In this document: positions 45,667-58,625 of the stretch, piece by piece
Position numbering within the stretch: the stretch's first letter is position 1
Layout: the number at the start of each line of letters is the position of its first letter
NCBI GenBank assembly: GCA_003550325.1
Contig: QKWP01000032.1
Location: forward strand, 228,941-292,940
DNA: 64,000 nucleotides
Direction: 5' to 3'
DNA from: Gigaspora rosea
Taxonomy: Eukaryota > Glomeromycota > Glomeromycetes > Diversisporales > Gigasporaceae
Made by a program: the position numbers and the translations under genes
The notes under the pieces: model-generated
The model's input: the letters and a program-made list of their open reading frames with translations, nothing else
Databases searched by the model: none
What the model was told of the DNA's origin: nothing

Positions 45667-46496
45667 TTAAAAAGATACTAATATTTTTGAGAATATATAC
45701 TAATCTATAATCAAAATAAATTAATAATAGATAAATACATAAGATAGAATAATAGGATATAGTATAAAAAAATTATTATGTATTGTGAATGTATTCCAGT
45801 TTTGTAATTATTTTTTGCATATTTCGATAAAAGCATAATTTATTAGTACAAAAATTCTACATGTGAGATTATAGTTGTAATAATTCATTAATCTGCCAAT
45901 CAAGTTTACCTTTTACTTAAAGTATTTAGAGATCTCAATTTTAATTACTAATTATAAGATGTTAATCAAAGATAAAGAATTATTGATTTTATTGTTACTA
46001 TTTTTGCAATTACATATTAATGATTTTTTTCTTTATAGGGTCTATACTCTGAAGCAATAATTTTTGGTTCACTTTTAATACATTGGCTTGTCAAATAATA
46101 TATATTAATGTGTGCAAGATATGTGTAATATGCATATCATATATGATGCGCACAATTAGCACAGTTAAAATTTTCATTTTTTTTACAAAAACGCAATTAT
46201 ATCATGGTCCATTGATCCAAATTGAATGGTTTTGATATTATTTGATTCATTTTATTGAGACAAATCAAATAGTATCCAAACTATCCAATTTGGATTACAA
46301 GATATTTAAAAAAAATTATTTAATAAGTTATAGCTGAATCACAGCTACTCATTGAGACAAATCGAATAGTATTAAAACCATTCAATTTTGACTACTTAAT
46401 CAGAGTTATTGTATAAAATAAAAAATAAAAAAATAAAAAATAAAAAAATAAAAAATAAAAAATAAAAAATAAATAAAAAATTACAACCAATATAAT
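45667..46496. repeat. Intergenic with two palindrome copies and an A/T simple repeat
   Basis: TACCATTTGATTCGTCTCA-family palindromes at about 46,205-46,290 and (half) 46,340-46,400, followed by an AAATAAAAAA simple repeat (46,411-46,480). No gene. Confidence 0.55.
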
Positions 46497-47121
46497 AGGA
46501 CCTGGACATTTCTCATATAGGTTATAATTGGAATTTACCAATTTTGGACCAATTTACTAAAAACTACAAATTTACGTTTTCTTAAATAACTTTTGATTTA
46601 GTGAAATTTTTTTATTAGATGTGCCTATAGATAGCAGTAAAATTAAATTTTAATTTTGTAAATTTCAATAGTTGAAAATTAAATTCAACTATTGAAACTG
46701 AAAATATTTTCAACAGTTGAAATTAATTTAATAGTTAAAATTAATTCAACAGTTGAAATTAAATTAACTGTCAAAATTAATTCAACTGTTAAAATAACTT
46801 AATCATTAAAATTAATTTGGCTGTACCAAGAATGGAGTGCAATGTAGTATATATTATCTGAGGAGTCTGAGGAGTGAAATGATGTGAACAAATACTGTTT
46901 TTTGATTGGTTATAGTTTCATATGACATTGTAGTCTAATTTGCATTTTATATTAAACTAGTTTGATATAGCTTTCATAGTGCTATTTGTATATGATTATC
47001 CCGATTATCCCTTCCAAAGAATTATTACAAGTATTTCAAGTTTATGTTATGCCCTGTTTTTTGTTTGATTTATTTCTGATATTACTGGTTTTGTTTATTG
47101 ATATATCAATTGATTTAAATA

Positions 47122-47427
47122 TGGGGCCTTTGCAGTAGAAAGGGCCAATACTGGTTTATATATGGTTTTGAGAAAATCATATTTGTTTTGTTCAGACTGA
47201 TCTGAGTTAATCAAAATTTTCGTGATTTGATTAGTCCATTATATCGGGTAATTCCATGATGTATGAAACTCCCAAGAAAATTTTTTTAAATATCTCAATT
47301 TTTATTATGCAAATCAATTTCCACTTATAATTGAAAAAGGTAGTGTGTGCCAAACTTTATTTGAATATAACAAAAACCTGATTTTCATTTTTGGGCAGTA
47401 TCGGCCCTTTCTATTGCAAAGGCCCTA
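47122..47427. mobile_element. TA-flanked MITE, GGGCCTTTGCARTAGAAAGG ends
   Basis: A 306-bp element with ends TGGGGCCTTTGCAGTAGAAA and TTTCTATTGCAAAGGCCCTA, flanked by TA (47120-47121 and 47428-47429). Non-coding. Confidence 0.82.
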
Positions 47428-47472
47428 TATTCAAAAATATGTATAATTTTTATAATATTTACTAATGCTATT

Positions 47473-47652
47473 AGGACCCCGAAATATATATAGATAGGTC
47501 AGATTAATTATAGGGTTACTAAAAAAGGAAAGATCTATAGAAAAAACTTTAAAAATAAGCAAAAAATTACTATAAATAGAAAAGATCTGTATAAAAAACC
47601 TCAAAAATAAGCAAACTCATACCTGATCTATCTATGCATATTTCGAGGTTCT
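47473..47652. mobile_element. MITE, family 1 copy E
   Basis: A 180-bp copy with ends AGGACCCCGAAATATATA and CATATTTCGAGGTTCT, and a perfect 8-bp duplication ATGCTATT (47465-47472 and 47653-47660). The ninth flanking base differs, which fixes the duplication at 8 bp for the whole family. Confidence 0.93.
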
Positions 47653-49021
47653 ATGCTATTTACAACTCTATTCTTATACAAAATGCTTCTTATACTGTAT
47701 TTTATCATAACACCTAAATAAATTAAACTTTTAGATACAATTAAATAATTAAAATTAAAAAAAAATTCTATACAAATTTAACTTCTAATTATAAAATATT
47801 GAATAAATACAATATATTATTAAAATTTATACTTGATTAATTATATTATATATATAATACTGTACACATATAGGCTAGGATGTAAATAATTTATTAGTTA
47901 GTATTAATAACCTGTTAAAACATTCATTTTTTAAAAATTCTAATATAATCTACTAATATCTTGATGAGCAAATTATGATTAAGAATATCATTACAATTTA
48001 ATAATTATTTTATCACGATAGTACCAAATCAGTCTTAATCGCATACAGTGTCATATGTCGATTTGTAGTAAATCAAATATTATACTAAAATTTTGTTAAG
48101 CTTGTTAACAGCATTGTGCAACTACTTTATTAAATTTTTGGTCCCAAATAAAATAGAAAGCCTTATTTCAAAACTTAATTAATATGAGTAAATGAAAGAT
48201 TTGGGAGTTTGGGTTTAATTCCAAATAAAGTACAAACAACGTAGTAATATTAAGAATTAAAAAAAAATTTGGACCATTACTCTAGATATCTTAGCTATAA
48301 CAAAAAAAATAAAACTTTGAGCATTTGGATTATAACTTCCAGACTTGGCATATAGAATTTTTAATTGGTGAAAAATAAATTATTCAGCCAATCAATTTTA
48401 TTATCGCAATAACTAAAAAAAAGATGATTAGAAACTATAATAGTTGTACTAAAATTTAATAACTGCGTTTTGCAACAAAATCTTTTGACAAAATTGCTAT
48501 TAGTATTACTTTAATTAATTGTAGTACTTGTGCATGATCTCTTTAATTAACTAATCACTTTGGAAGAAATGCTTGAGAAATCTTAAACTGTTAATTTTAA
48601 TTTTAACTGTTGATTTAATTTCAACAGATGATTTAATTTTAACTATTGATTTAATTTCAACCATTGATTAATTTCAATAGTTGATTTAATTTCAACAGCT
48701 AATTTAATTTTAACTGTTAATTTAATTTTTGTATGTAAATTAATTTCAACAATTGAAATTTAATTCGGCATCTCAATTTTAAAAAATTTTTGGTGAAATA
48801 ATTTTAACAATTTCTACTGCTGAATGTAGAAATTGCTGCTATAATTTCACCACCATCTATAGATGTGCTGTACAGAAAGCTTTATTTTTAAAAAGAGTTT
48901 ATTCAAATTGGACTACCTGATGCCAAGATAATTGCCAAAAACTAATTTTTTACTTTGCAAATTTTAGGGTTTTTTGCTAAAAACTTAAAATATAATCTCT
49001 ATACTAGATGTCTGGGGTCCT

Positions 49022-49614
49022 AATATGACATCACTACATGGAATGGCTAAAAATGTTCTAAGGAATAATTTGTTAAAAGAAGAATTACATAATCTTTTTT
49101 CAATATACAATTAGAAAATTTCAATTTGTAAAATATATAATTAGTTTGCAAGCTAATGAAATGTCTAACCTTCAATAGTTAGAATTTATTTTTCTGAAGT
49201 TAATTCTTCTAAAGATTTCATATTATATTTCAAAAACACTTGTTTCACAGACAATTAGTTTATAGACAAATTTTATTTTAAAAAAAATAATATACAGACA
49301 GTTCTTTTCATAAACAGATCATTTTATAGATATTTATTTATAGGCAATATTTTAAGCTAATTTAGAAATTATTTTTGTTTTTAAAATTGTTATAAAATGA
49401 ACTATCGATAAAATAAAAAGTCTAAAATATGAACTGCTTGTAAATTAATTGTCATTAAAATAAACTTGTTTATGAACTAATTGTCTGTAAAACAAGGTAT
49501 CTGTATAGTGTTCCAAACTAATTACATTAGCTGCTTAGCTAGCTGATAGTCTGATCAGCCAGCTAATAGCAGCCAATAATATTAATTACAAAATTCAAAG
49601 TTATAATTTTAGGG
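49022..49614. other. AT-rich intergenic DNA
   Basis: No gene. Loosely inverted words (CAGACAATTAGTTTATAGAC and TAAATTAATTGTC) suggest another decayed inverted-repeat element around 49,240-49,490. Confidence 0.4.
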
Positions 49615-51285
49615 AATACCTATTTCTACCATGGTATTTTGCTATTTCTACCATGGTTATACAAAAATTTTTATTTTTAGTATTTAATATAATATATTAT
49701 AAATTTGCTATAATTCAAACTCTAGAACTAATAAGTAAACCTTCTTTGGTTTCTAGTTAAAGTTGTAGAGCTCATTTTTCTAATTCTAATAGTAGTTAAA
49801 TTATCAAAATTGGCTTAGTGAATTCCAAGAGGACTCTAAACAATCTATATGAGCTAATATTTGAGCATCATAGTAAAAATTTTTTCTTAGCACTTTTGTT
49901 TTGGTATATATAAACTATATTTTAAACATTAGATTGAACTTTTACTCACCTTTAACATTTTTTGAAATGCAACATCTCTAAAAAAAAAACCGAATGTTTC
50001 CAAAAAAAACCCCCGGTTTCTAAAAAAAAAAAAAACACAAAACATTCCCTAAAAAATAAAAAAATAATAAAAATAAAAAAACAAACTATTCTCTAAAAAA
50101 AAAAAANACAACCCATTCTTTAAAAAAAAAAAACTGAAAAAATTTTTGAAAAATTTCTTAAGCCTATATAATCTGTATTCTTTCATAAATTATAAAAATA
50201 TATATTACAAAATAAAAAAAAAACTTAAAAAAAAATCGTTTTGATTAATTTTTATCCAATTTTCTATTTTTAAATTTTGTATACCCAAATTTTTCATTAG
50301 CACATTTCAAATATAAGATTTATAAAAATACACCCATTAGCATCCTTTAAAATATACCTATTTTGCTATTTAGCTGTTTTTAAATATAACCTTTTTATCC
50401 AATTTCAAATATAACCTTTTTTAAAAAATGGGCCTCCATTAGCTATTTTAGAAATATGATATCACATAGAATATTCAGGGTCTTATCCCAAGATACTTGA
50501 AATCAAAAATGAGAATATAAGGATCAGCAAATTTACTATTATACAAACTATTTATTTTTTTATATACATTTTAAAATATTTTTTATCATAGTGAAAAATT
50601 TACTAAAAAACTAATAAAACTTATTTTAAAAAACTAATATTTTTTTAAGCCAACTTTACTTAAGAGCCCAAAGTTAGTTGTAATAATAAAATTTTGCACA
50701 AATTATATTTTGAAAAGTTTCTTTTGCTATAGTAAAAAATTTTACTAAAAAACTAATAAAATTTATTTTAAAAAACTAGTATTTTTTTGAGCCAAAAAAC
50801 AAATTTACTTAAGGGTAGTGTATTTTTTTGGTTTGTATAATGCATAAATTTGCAGATCTCCTGCTCCTGATTGGCCAAACCACTAGTTTGGCAAATCAGA
50901 GACAGAAAATCTGCAAATTTATACGTTATACAAGCTAAAAAAATACACTACCCTTAAGAGCTCTAAGTCAGTTGTAATAATAAAATTTTGTACAAGTCAT
51001 GGTTTTTCATTTAATAGTGTTTTTATACTTTGTGTAATAGTAAATTTGCTGATCCTTATGTTCTCTTTTTTGATCCCAAGTATCTTGGAATCTACTGGGC
51101 CAATTTTATGATTTAACTACTATTAGAATCAGAAAAATGAGCTCTACAACTTTCAATTAGAGGCCAAAGAAGTTTACTTATTATTTTTTAGGATTAGGGA
51201 TAGGGTTAAAGTTAAAAGTAGAGAGAATTCTAAAAATAAAAATTTTTGTGTAACTATAGTAGAAATAGCAAAATACCATAGTAAA
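49615..51285. mobile_element. Large inverted-repeat element with a TTAA-flanked MITE inside
   Basis: The left end GGGAATACCTATTTCTACC with TTTGCTATTTCTACCATGG pairs with the right-end words ACTATAGTAGAAATAGCAAA and ATACCATAG. Arms extend about 200 bp and include a TGTAGAGCTCATTTTTCTAA word paired with TTAGAATCAGAAAAATGAGC. The interior has an A-rich stretch with one unresolved base (50107), two tandem ~290-bp copies (50,500-50,710 and 50,710-51,060) and the MITE at 50813-50953. Confidence 0.6.
50813..50953. mobile_element. piggyBac-like MITE with TTAA duplication
   Basis: A 141-bp element with ends GGGTAGTGTATTTTTTTGG and CTAAAAAAATACACTACCC, flanked by TTAA (50809-50812 and 50954-50957). 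The neighbouring tandem copy (TTTACTTAAGAGCCCAAAG, 50,655-50,675) is an empty site with a single TTAA, which proves the boundaries. TTAA duplication is the piggyBac hallmark. Confidence 0.9.
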
Positions 51286-53830
51286 ATAGGAGCTCTTTAA
51301 ATTTATTGATCAAATAAGTATTTTTAGTGAACTTTATGTTGTCCTGGCAATTAATTTTTACTATAAGAATGTATATAATTCCAAATTGTTGTATCTAAAT
51401 TTAAAACTGGTTCAACCTAATTTGAATATTTTATATTCAAATTTAATAAAACCAGATTCATCAATTTAATAAAACTGAATAAAACTAAAAAATTGAATTT
51501 AATAAAACCAGATTTATTGAATTTAATAAACCAAAAAATTGAATACTAGAAATATAGCTATGGTATTCATATTACTCTAAAGTATATAAGATTATATAAT
51601 AGAATAAAATCAAGTAAAAATATATAAACTATTCTTTATCACAATTAACAAATTGCTTTAAAATTCAAATTGCATTTATTGCGATTTATTATATATAAAT
51701 TTGATTTTATTGAGTAAAATAATATAGTGCATGATACAGTGCAGATAGTGTTCCTATGAACCTGAACTAAACTGAACATAGATCAAGTTCAAGTTCAGGT
51801 TTAGTATTGAACCTAAACCTGAACATTTTTTAAAACATGTTCAGGTTCAGATTTAGTATTGAACTTTTAGAGCTGGTTTATTTAATTATCAAAAAGATAG
51901 CATAATAAACTAGTTTTGTATTATATAAATGATATGTATGGTAATCTATTCTGATAACAGTAATTAGCAAATTTTACTTTAATATGATATATGTAGCAGA
52001 TTTTACTAGCTTACAATTCAAGTTTTACCTAGTTTAAATAATAACAAATTTAACCTTTTTTAAATTGTTAAATCCCAAGGTATTAACTATTTTTTATAAG
52101 TTATATTTTATTTAATGAGTTTTGTTTTTTACTAAAAAATATTTTTGTCATTATAATAAGATAAAACAATATATATAAAATCATTCTGATTTATTATTAA
52201 CACACTATTAGTACTCTATTATTTTATTACCCTTGATATGTGTATAAAGAAATGGTTATAAATCAATGCCTATATAAAAAAAATTTAATTTTGTGCATAA
52301 TTATAGCATTCACATTATATAACAATCATTATATCAAAGATAGTTAAAACTACTGTACGTGTTACTCTTCAATCTGATATTTGAAGCCAAAGATTAGAAA
52401 ATTATTTTGTGGCTAAAGCTAAAAATAGCTGAAGCTGAAAATTAGTGACCTTGATTTAAAAATATAAGCACTACCAAATTTACTTATACTCTTTTATTAT
52501 TAAAATTAACTCTAAACCTAACCTAACTCTATAAAAAAACCCTAACAAAAGGCCTAAAAAATTTTTGAAATTTTCATATTAAAATAATTAAAATTTCCAG
52601 CTTCAGCCATTTCTAGCTTCAGCTATAACAATTATTAAAATAATGATAAATAAAAAAAATGTATGAATCGTTACATAGCATAAGAAAATTATTTAACTGA
52701 TATTTATAACACAAAAATTTACAGTTTTTAAATACAATTGAGTTTTATTAATTACGATTTATAGTGCATGATAAATTTTTTTAATATAAAAAATGTATAA
52801 AATTATAATACTAAAAAATGCAAAATTATTGTTATCTCAAAGAAAGATTCAGAAAATAATCTAACTTAAAATAATAAATGGAATAAGAAAATAAAAATTT
52901 TGTTACGAAAGTAGTTATAGTAGAATCAAGACAACATACATTCAAAGAGAAATTGGGAAAATGCTATCTAAGTTATTTTTTATGTTGTTAATAATAAGTT
53001 CATAAAAATGAATAAATAGTTAATCTTACTATTATATGTAAAAAACAGCATTGATGGAAAAGATATAATAGTAGAATTTTAGAGTTTTCTTTTAATTATT
53101 TTTTAAGTTTACAATATTTATTACCATACTATTGTTAATTTCTTTAGAGCTAGCCTTGATCAAATTTGGTAGTTGAAGCGACTTATTTTGAAAATGAAGC
53201 TCATCTTTTAGATAAAGCAAAAAATTATTGGTTTTAGATCTTTACGAATGATTGTAAATAATTATTTAAGTTTGTAATTTCTTTACAATTATTTTATCAT
53301 GATTTTATTCTTTAAAAAATATGCACTTTTGTATAAGTCAAACAGTTCAGTAGTATGTCATTATAATTCCTAATTAATTAAATCTTTTTTTTTAAAAAAA
53401 AAACATTTGTGTATGTAGAGAAATTAAATTATCTTCTATATAAAGATATAGAATTTGAAACTATTAACAGTTTGGTAATTATACCAATATTTAGCTCAGA
53501 CAATGCATTTTTGATATTTGATTGGAATGTCTTTACAATAGAATGTTAACTAATTTTTTGCTTCCAACACTTTTATCTAATCCAATCACTATCAATCTTT
53601 TGGAGGTTTAGAGTTCTTTTTTTATCATCCATTATTCTTTAATAATAGTAAAATAATTTCAATATAGTTTCTAAAGGTTAAATATAAATTCATATAATCT
53701 TTATCTGTATTATTTAATAGTATTTATAGTTCAATAGTATTGATAGTATGCATCTGATTTATTTTAAAATTGCGTATTACTATACAAACTAATTAAGAAC
53801 ATGCATATTGGTTTTAATATATATACTCAT
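51286..53830. other. AT-rich intergenic DNA with a GTTCAGGTT word cluster
   Basis: From 51,755 to 51,875 the words GAACCTGAAC and GTTCAGGTTCAG recur in both orientations, like the interior of other word-built MITEs here. The rest (51,880-53,830) is AT-rich with no ORF above chance and no bounded element. A pair of imperfectly inverted TCAGCTTCAG-like words lies near 52,430-52,630. Confidence 0.45.
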
Positions 53831-54127
53831 AGGACCCAGACATCTCTCATATATGTCATAACTAGATTTTGGCCAATTTAGACCTAATTTGCCAAAAATA
53901 ACAAACCTATATTTACTTAAATAACTTCTAATCCAGTAATTAAAATTGAATAAACTTTTTTTGTTAGATGAAACTCACTGAGAGCTTCATTTTAAAAAAA
54001 AAGTTCATTCAAATTGAACTACTAGATGCAAAGATAATTGCCAAAAACTGTTTTTTTTTTCCTTTTCAAATTTCGGAGTTTTTGCTAAATGCATAATGTA
54101 TAACCTCTGTACTAGATGTCCAGGTAG
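53831..54127. mobile_element. Family-2 MITE, decayed copy
   Basis: The left end AGGACCCAGACATCTCTCAT and right end ACTAGATGTCCAGG match the ends of 55986-56282, and the interior AAAAGTTCATTCAAATTGRAC matches too. No target duplication visible. Confidence 0.75.
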
Positions 54128-54744
54128 AGATGGGCAAAATAGTATTTTTTACACCAAGCATGTGCATGATATGCTATATGCATGCATGCACATTATATGC
54201 ATTATAGCTAATTTTTGTTCAAAGTTTGTAGACTAGTCTAAGTTTAAATATTTATATGTATTTTTGATGCTGAACAAGTTTACTTAGTGCAAAAAGTAAG
54301 AATTAATTAGTAAAAATTTGGGAATCATAAGATTTTATAGAATTTTATTAATAAAATTTTACAAAATCTTATAATTCACAAAACTTTACTAACTAATTCT
54401 AACTTAATTCACTAAGTAAACTTGTTAAGCACCTAAGAATACATTAAATTAGCTAAGCTGTTTTTATTTTACTTGAAATTTGGAGAAAAGATACATAATT
54501 TTAGTTTTTTGATCAAAAGTCAAATTTATGCATCTTTTCACCAAATTTTAAGTAAAATAAAAACAACTCTACCGATTTAATGTATTTTTATAGGCTAAAC
54601 GATTACTTAATATATAAAATTAGAATTAATTAGTAAAAATTTAGATTTTATAGAATTTTATTAATAAAATTCTTCAAAATCTTATGATTCACAAAATTTT
54701 ACTAACAAAGTTTTACTTAATTTACTAAGTAAACAAGTCATGCA

Positions 54745-55520
54745 CCTGCCCATGAACTGGGAGTATAGTTGTCTATATTTTTTTTATATTCTGGTTAATT
54801 TAGTATTGTAGTATTATTATTCTAAAATGCAAGTAGGTAATTTAACTTTTGATTTCTATTTTATAATGTAGCAATTCTTTTTGTTTTAGTGGAATAATGA
54901 CATTTGATCTCGATCTAATAGTTTTTGTTAGAATTATGGTTTAAGTAATTAGGTTCTGATTAATTTTGAATTCATGATATAATATTAAGTAGTAATAAAA
55001 GAATCACAATTAGGGTATGATTAGGTTCTTTATATTTTAGTTTTTTAATCATTTTTTGGTCTTTAAGTAATTTGTTAAGTGTGGAGTTCCAATTAAGATC
55101 AATTTGTCATCTATTTATCTGATAAGTATTACAATCGATGGGAGAGCTTATAGGGTTTTGAAACAAATAGTAGTTAAAGTTAAATAGTTAAAATCAATAA
55201 ACAAACACACATAATTACAGGTTAAAGGGTTTCTCATTATTAGAAAAATCTTTATGTTGGATTATTACAATAATTCTAAATACTATTCACAATTATTTAC
55301 AATCTTCTAATAATCGTTCTTTTCTTTACAAACTGAAATTATACCCTTATATATCTTAATCCCTTTGGGATTTTTAATTTCTAGCTTGGAACTTAGAGAA
55401 TGGAACCACCTAAAATTTTTTTTAATTGTTTAATCGTTTAATTCGTGATTCGTAAGAGAAGGAAAGAATTACAATATATAAAAATGGGACAATTTAATAG
55501 TAAAAACAATTAATACCCAT
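54745..55520. other. AT-rich intergenic DNA
   Basis: No gene. The region 55,140-55,330 (AGAGCTTATAGGGTTTTGAA, ATAATTACAGGTTA, AAGGGTTTCT) recurs in diverged form at 59,475-59,680, so it is a dispersed repeat of unknown type. Confidence 0.45.
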
Positions 55521-55746
55521 AAGGGCCATGACATATATTACCTAATATCCATTTACTAAAAGACCAGACCATCCCACCCCCACATAAGACCAATCAAAAT
55601 GCTCGATTTGTTACACAAAAAGTATATTTATCTCAAATTTTTTTATAAATAATTCTTGATTTTGATTGGCTAGTATTCTAGATTGTGTAACCTAAGATCT
55701 CAGCTGACCCCCACCCCTAAAATATTAGATAATATATGTCATGGCT
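55521..55746. mobile_element. MITE with GCCATGACATATATTACCTA ends
   Basis: Left GGGCCATGACATATATTACC pairs with right ATAATATATGTCATGGCTC; inner CCACCCCCAC pairs with CCCCCACCCC-flanked words. About 226 bp. It abuts the next element. Confidence 0.65.
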
Positions 55747-56425
55747 CTAATCTGAAGCCGGAATTAAAATTTCTCAATTCCTGTCAAGTTAGCATCTTTT
55801 GTATTTTTAACAAAACTTGTAGAAGTGATTTTTCTCTTTCTAATAGTAGTAAAATCATTAAAATTGGCCTTATTGTTCATGAGATATTCTTTTTTCTGTC
55901 TTTGTGGTTATATGAAATTTCTTTACAGATTTGCAAAGAAAATTTCATATAACCACAAAGACAAAAATAAGAATATCTCACTAACAGGACCCCGGACATC
56001 TTTCATATAGGTCATAACTGGATTTTGGCCAATTTTGATCTAATTTGCTAAAAACGAAAAATCTATTTATTTAAATAACTTTTGATCCAGTAATTAGAAT
56101 TGAATGAACTTTTCTTTGTTAGATGCGCCTTACTGAGAGCTTCATTTTAAAAAAAAAGTTCATTCAAATTGGACTACTGGATGCCAAGTTAATTGCCAAA
56201 AACTGATTTTTTGCTTTTCAAATTTCGGGGTTTTTGCTGAAATGCGTAACGTATGACCTCTGTACTACATGTCCGGGGTCCTTCACAAACTATCGGGCCA
56301 AATTTGATAATTTTACTACTATTAGAAAGAGAAAAATCGCATCTACAAGTTTTGTTAGAAATACAAAAGATATTAACTTGACAGGAATTAATTCCGGTTC
56401 CAGATTATAAGTATTAATTGTTTTT
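55747..56425. mobile_element. Long-TIR element split by a family-2 MITE
   Basis: Left AATCTGAAGCCGGAATT with TCCTGTCAAGTTAGCATCTT pairs with right AATTCCGGTTCCAGATTAT and AAGATATTAACTTGACAGGA. Arms continue through TTTCTCTTTCTAATAGTAGT. A second internal inverted pair (GGTTATATGAAATTTC) is centred near 55,930. The family-2 MITE interrupts it at 55986-56282. The ORFs at 55683 and 55825 are shadows. Confidence 0.75.
55986..56282. mobile_element. Family-2 MITE, best copy (8-bp duplication)
   Basis: A 297-bp element with ends AGGACCCCGGACATCTTTCA and ACATGTCCGGGGTCCT. Flanks TCACTAAC (55978-55985) and TCACAAAC (56283-56290) match at 7 of 8 positions, suggesting a hAT-type element. The first eight terminal bases, AGGACCCC, are shared with family 1, so the same transposase may move both. 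Confidence 0.85.
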
Positions 56426-58499
56426 ATTATATTTAATATTCCTTCATGTATATATAGTATTACTATAGTAATTTTTTTCCATCTCTTATAAATTACTAAT
56501 TAACTGTTTAGGCTGCTCCAATTTAAATCTATATTTAACATAACCCCTCCTAGATTGAGCAAATTATGGGGGGGAGTTAAACAACATATATATATATAAC
56601 TTTTAGATTCAAATTTCACTTTTCATATTACTAAAATGAGCACATACAGAAAGATAACCAAAATTAGAGTAGCTGCATGATACAGTTATGCTAAACCTAG
56701 GAACATTATATGAGTTAGTTAGAATTAATTAGTAAAATTTTATGAATCATAAGATTTTATAGAATTTTATTAATAAAATTTTATAAAACCTTATTATACA
56801 CAAATTTTATTAATTAATTCTAACTATATCTACTAAATAAACATGTACAGCACCTAAAAATATATCAAATTGGCAGGGTTAGTTTTATTTTACTTGAAAT
56901 TTGGATAATAGATGCATAATTTTGGATTTTTGATCAAAAAAGTCAAATTTAAGCATCTTTTCTCCAAATTTCAAGTAAAATAAAAACAAGACTGCCGATT
57001 TAATGTATTTTTAGGCTTTGAACAAGTTACTTAGTGAACTAAGTTAGAATTAATTAGTAAAATTTTATGAATCATGAGATTTTATAGAATTTTATTAATA
57101 AAATTTTATAAAACCTTATTATACACAAATTTTATTAATTAATTCTAACTATATCTACTAAATAAACATGTACAGCACCTAAAAATATATCAAATTGGCA
57201 GGGTTAGTTTTATTTTACTTGAAATTTGGATAATAGATGCATAATTTTGGATTTTTGATCAAAAAAGTCAAATTTAAGCATCTTTTCTCCAAATTTCAAG
57301 TAAAATAAAAACAATTCTGCAATTTAACGTATTTTTAGGTTTTAAATAAGTTTAATTAGTGCATGTAGTTAGAATTAATTAGTAAAAGTTTGTGAATCAT
57401 AAGATTTTATAGAATTTTATTAATAAAATTTTATAAAATCTTATAATACTCAAATTTTTAATAATTAATTCTAACTTTATGCACTAAGTAAACATGTATA
57501 GCACCTAAAAATACATCAAATCGGCAGTGTTATTTTTATTTTACTTAAATTTGGAGAATAGATGCATAATTTTGGATTTTTGATCAAAAAAGTCAAATTT
57601 AAGCATCTTTTCTCCAAATTTCAAGTAAAATAAAAGCAATACTGCCGATTTGATGTATTTTTAGGCTCTGAACAAGTTTACCTAGTGAAATAAGTTAGAA
57701 TTAATTAGTAAAATTTATGAATAATAAGATTATATAGAATTTTATTAATAAATTCTATAAGATCTTATGATTCACAATATTTTACTAATTAATTTTAACT
57801 TTATGCACTAGATAAACTTGTTCAGAGCCTAAAAATACATCAAATCGGCAGTATTGTTTTTATTTTACTTGAAATTTGGAGAAAGATGCCTAAATTTGAC
57901 TTTTTTGATCAAAAATCCAAAATTATGCATCTATTTTCCAAATTTCAAGTAAAATAAAAATAACACTGCCGATTTGATGCATTTTTAGAGGCTGTACATG
58001 TTTACTTAGTGTATAAAGTTAGAATTAATTAATAAAAATTTGTGTATAATAAGATTTTATAAAATTTTATTAATAAAATTCTATAAAATCTTATGATTCA
58101 TAAAATTTTACTAATTAATTCTAACTTATTTCAATAGGTAAACTTGTTCAGAGCCTAAAAATACATTAAATCGGCAGAATTGTTTTTATTTTACTTGAAA
58201 TTTGGAGAAAAGATGCTTAAATTTGACTTTTTTGATCAAAAATCCAAAATTATGCATCTATTCTCCAAATTTTAAGCAAATTAAAAATAACCCTGCCGAT
58301 TTGGTGCATTTTTAGGAGCTAAATATGTTTACTTAGTGCATAAAGTTAGTTAAAATTAATTAATAAAAATTTGTGTATTATAAGATTTTATAAATTTTAT
58401 TAATAAAATTATATAAAATCTTATATGATTTATTACATTTTACTAATTAATTCTAACTTCATGCACTAAGTAAACTTGCCAGCACCAAAAAATAAATGT

Positions 58500-58625
58500 A
58501 GTATATTCAGACTCAGGCCAGTCTGTATAAAATTTAGAGTCTGAGTCTGGTCCGATCCTGGACTGGACCTGAACCGGACCTGAACCGGACCTATTCCGAT
58601 CCTGACCGAACCCAAACCGGACCTA
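58500..58625 (+). repeat. GAACCGGACCT short tandem repeat
   Basis: CCTGAACCGGACCTGAACC and variants are repeated over about 100 bp, preceded by paired CAGACTC/GAGTCTG words. Much more GC-rich than the neighbourhood. Confidence 0.7.

Larger units (their letters stand above)
46497..49021. mobile_element. Family-2 element, large 2.5-kb version with nested insertions
   Basis: The left end AGGACCTGGACATTTCTC and right end CTAGATGTCTGGGGTCCT match the ends of the short family-2 MITEs (53831, 55986). Just inside each end lie arrays of TTCAACAGTTGAAATTAA words (46,640-46,830 and 48,580-48,780) in opposite orientation. Contains MITE E and a 306-bp TA-flanked MITE. No coding sequence. The flanking 8 bases match only partly (AATATAAT and AATATGAC). 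Confidence 0.6.
54272..58490. repeat. Array of alternating A and B palindromes (8 A, 6 B)
   Basis: Two different ~150-bp near-palindromes alternate. A contains TTAGAATTAATTAGTAAAAT, a central TTTTATTAATAAAATT and the mirrored half; copies near 54,285, 54,605, 56,705, 57,025, 57,350, 57,680, 58,000 and 58,325. B contains TTATTTTACTTGAAATTTGG, a central TTTTTGATCAAAAA and the mirrored half; copies near 54,450, 56,865, 57,185, 57,510, 57,830 and 58,155. The repeat period is about 320 bp. Each A is bordered by ACTTAGT / ACTAAGTAAAC and each B by CCGATTTRATGTATTTTTAG. The gap 54,745-56,700 holds other elements, so the array was split or duplicated. No coding sequence. Confidence 0.88.

Noticed and set aside
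54272..58490. CRISPR-like array
   Set aside because: Units are ~150-bp palindromes repeated end to end, not short repeats with unique spacers, and the sequence is eukaryotic.
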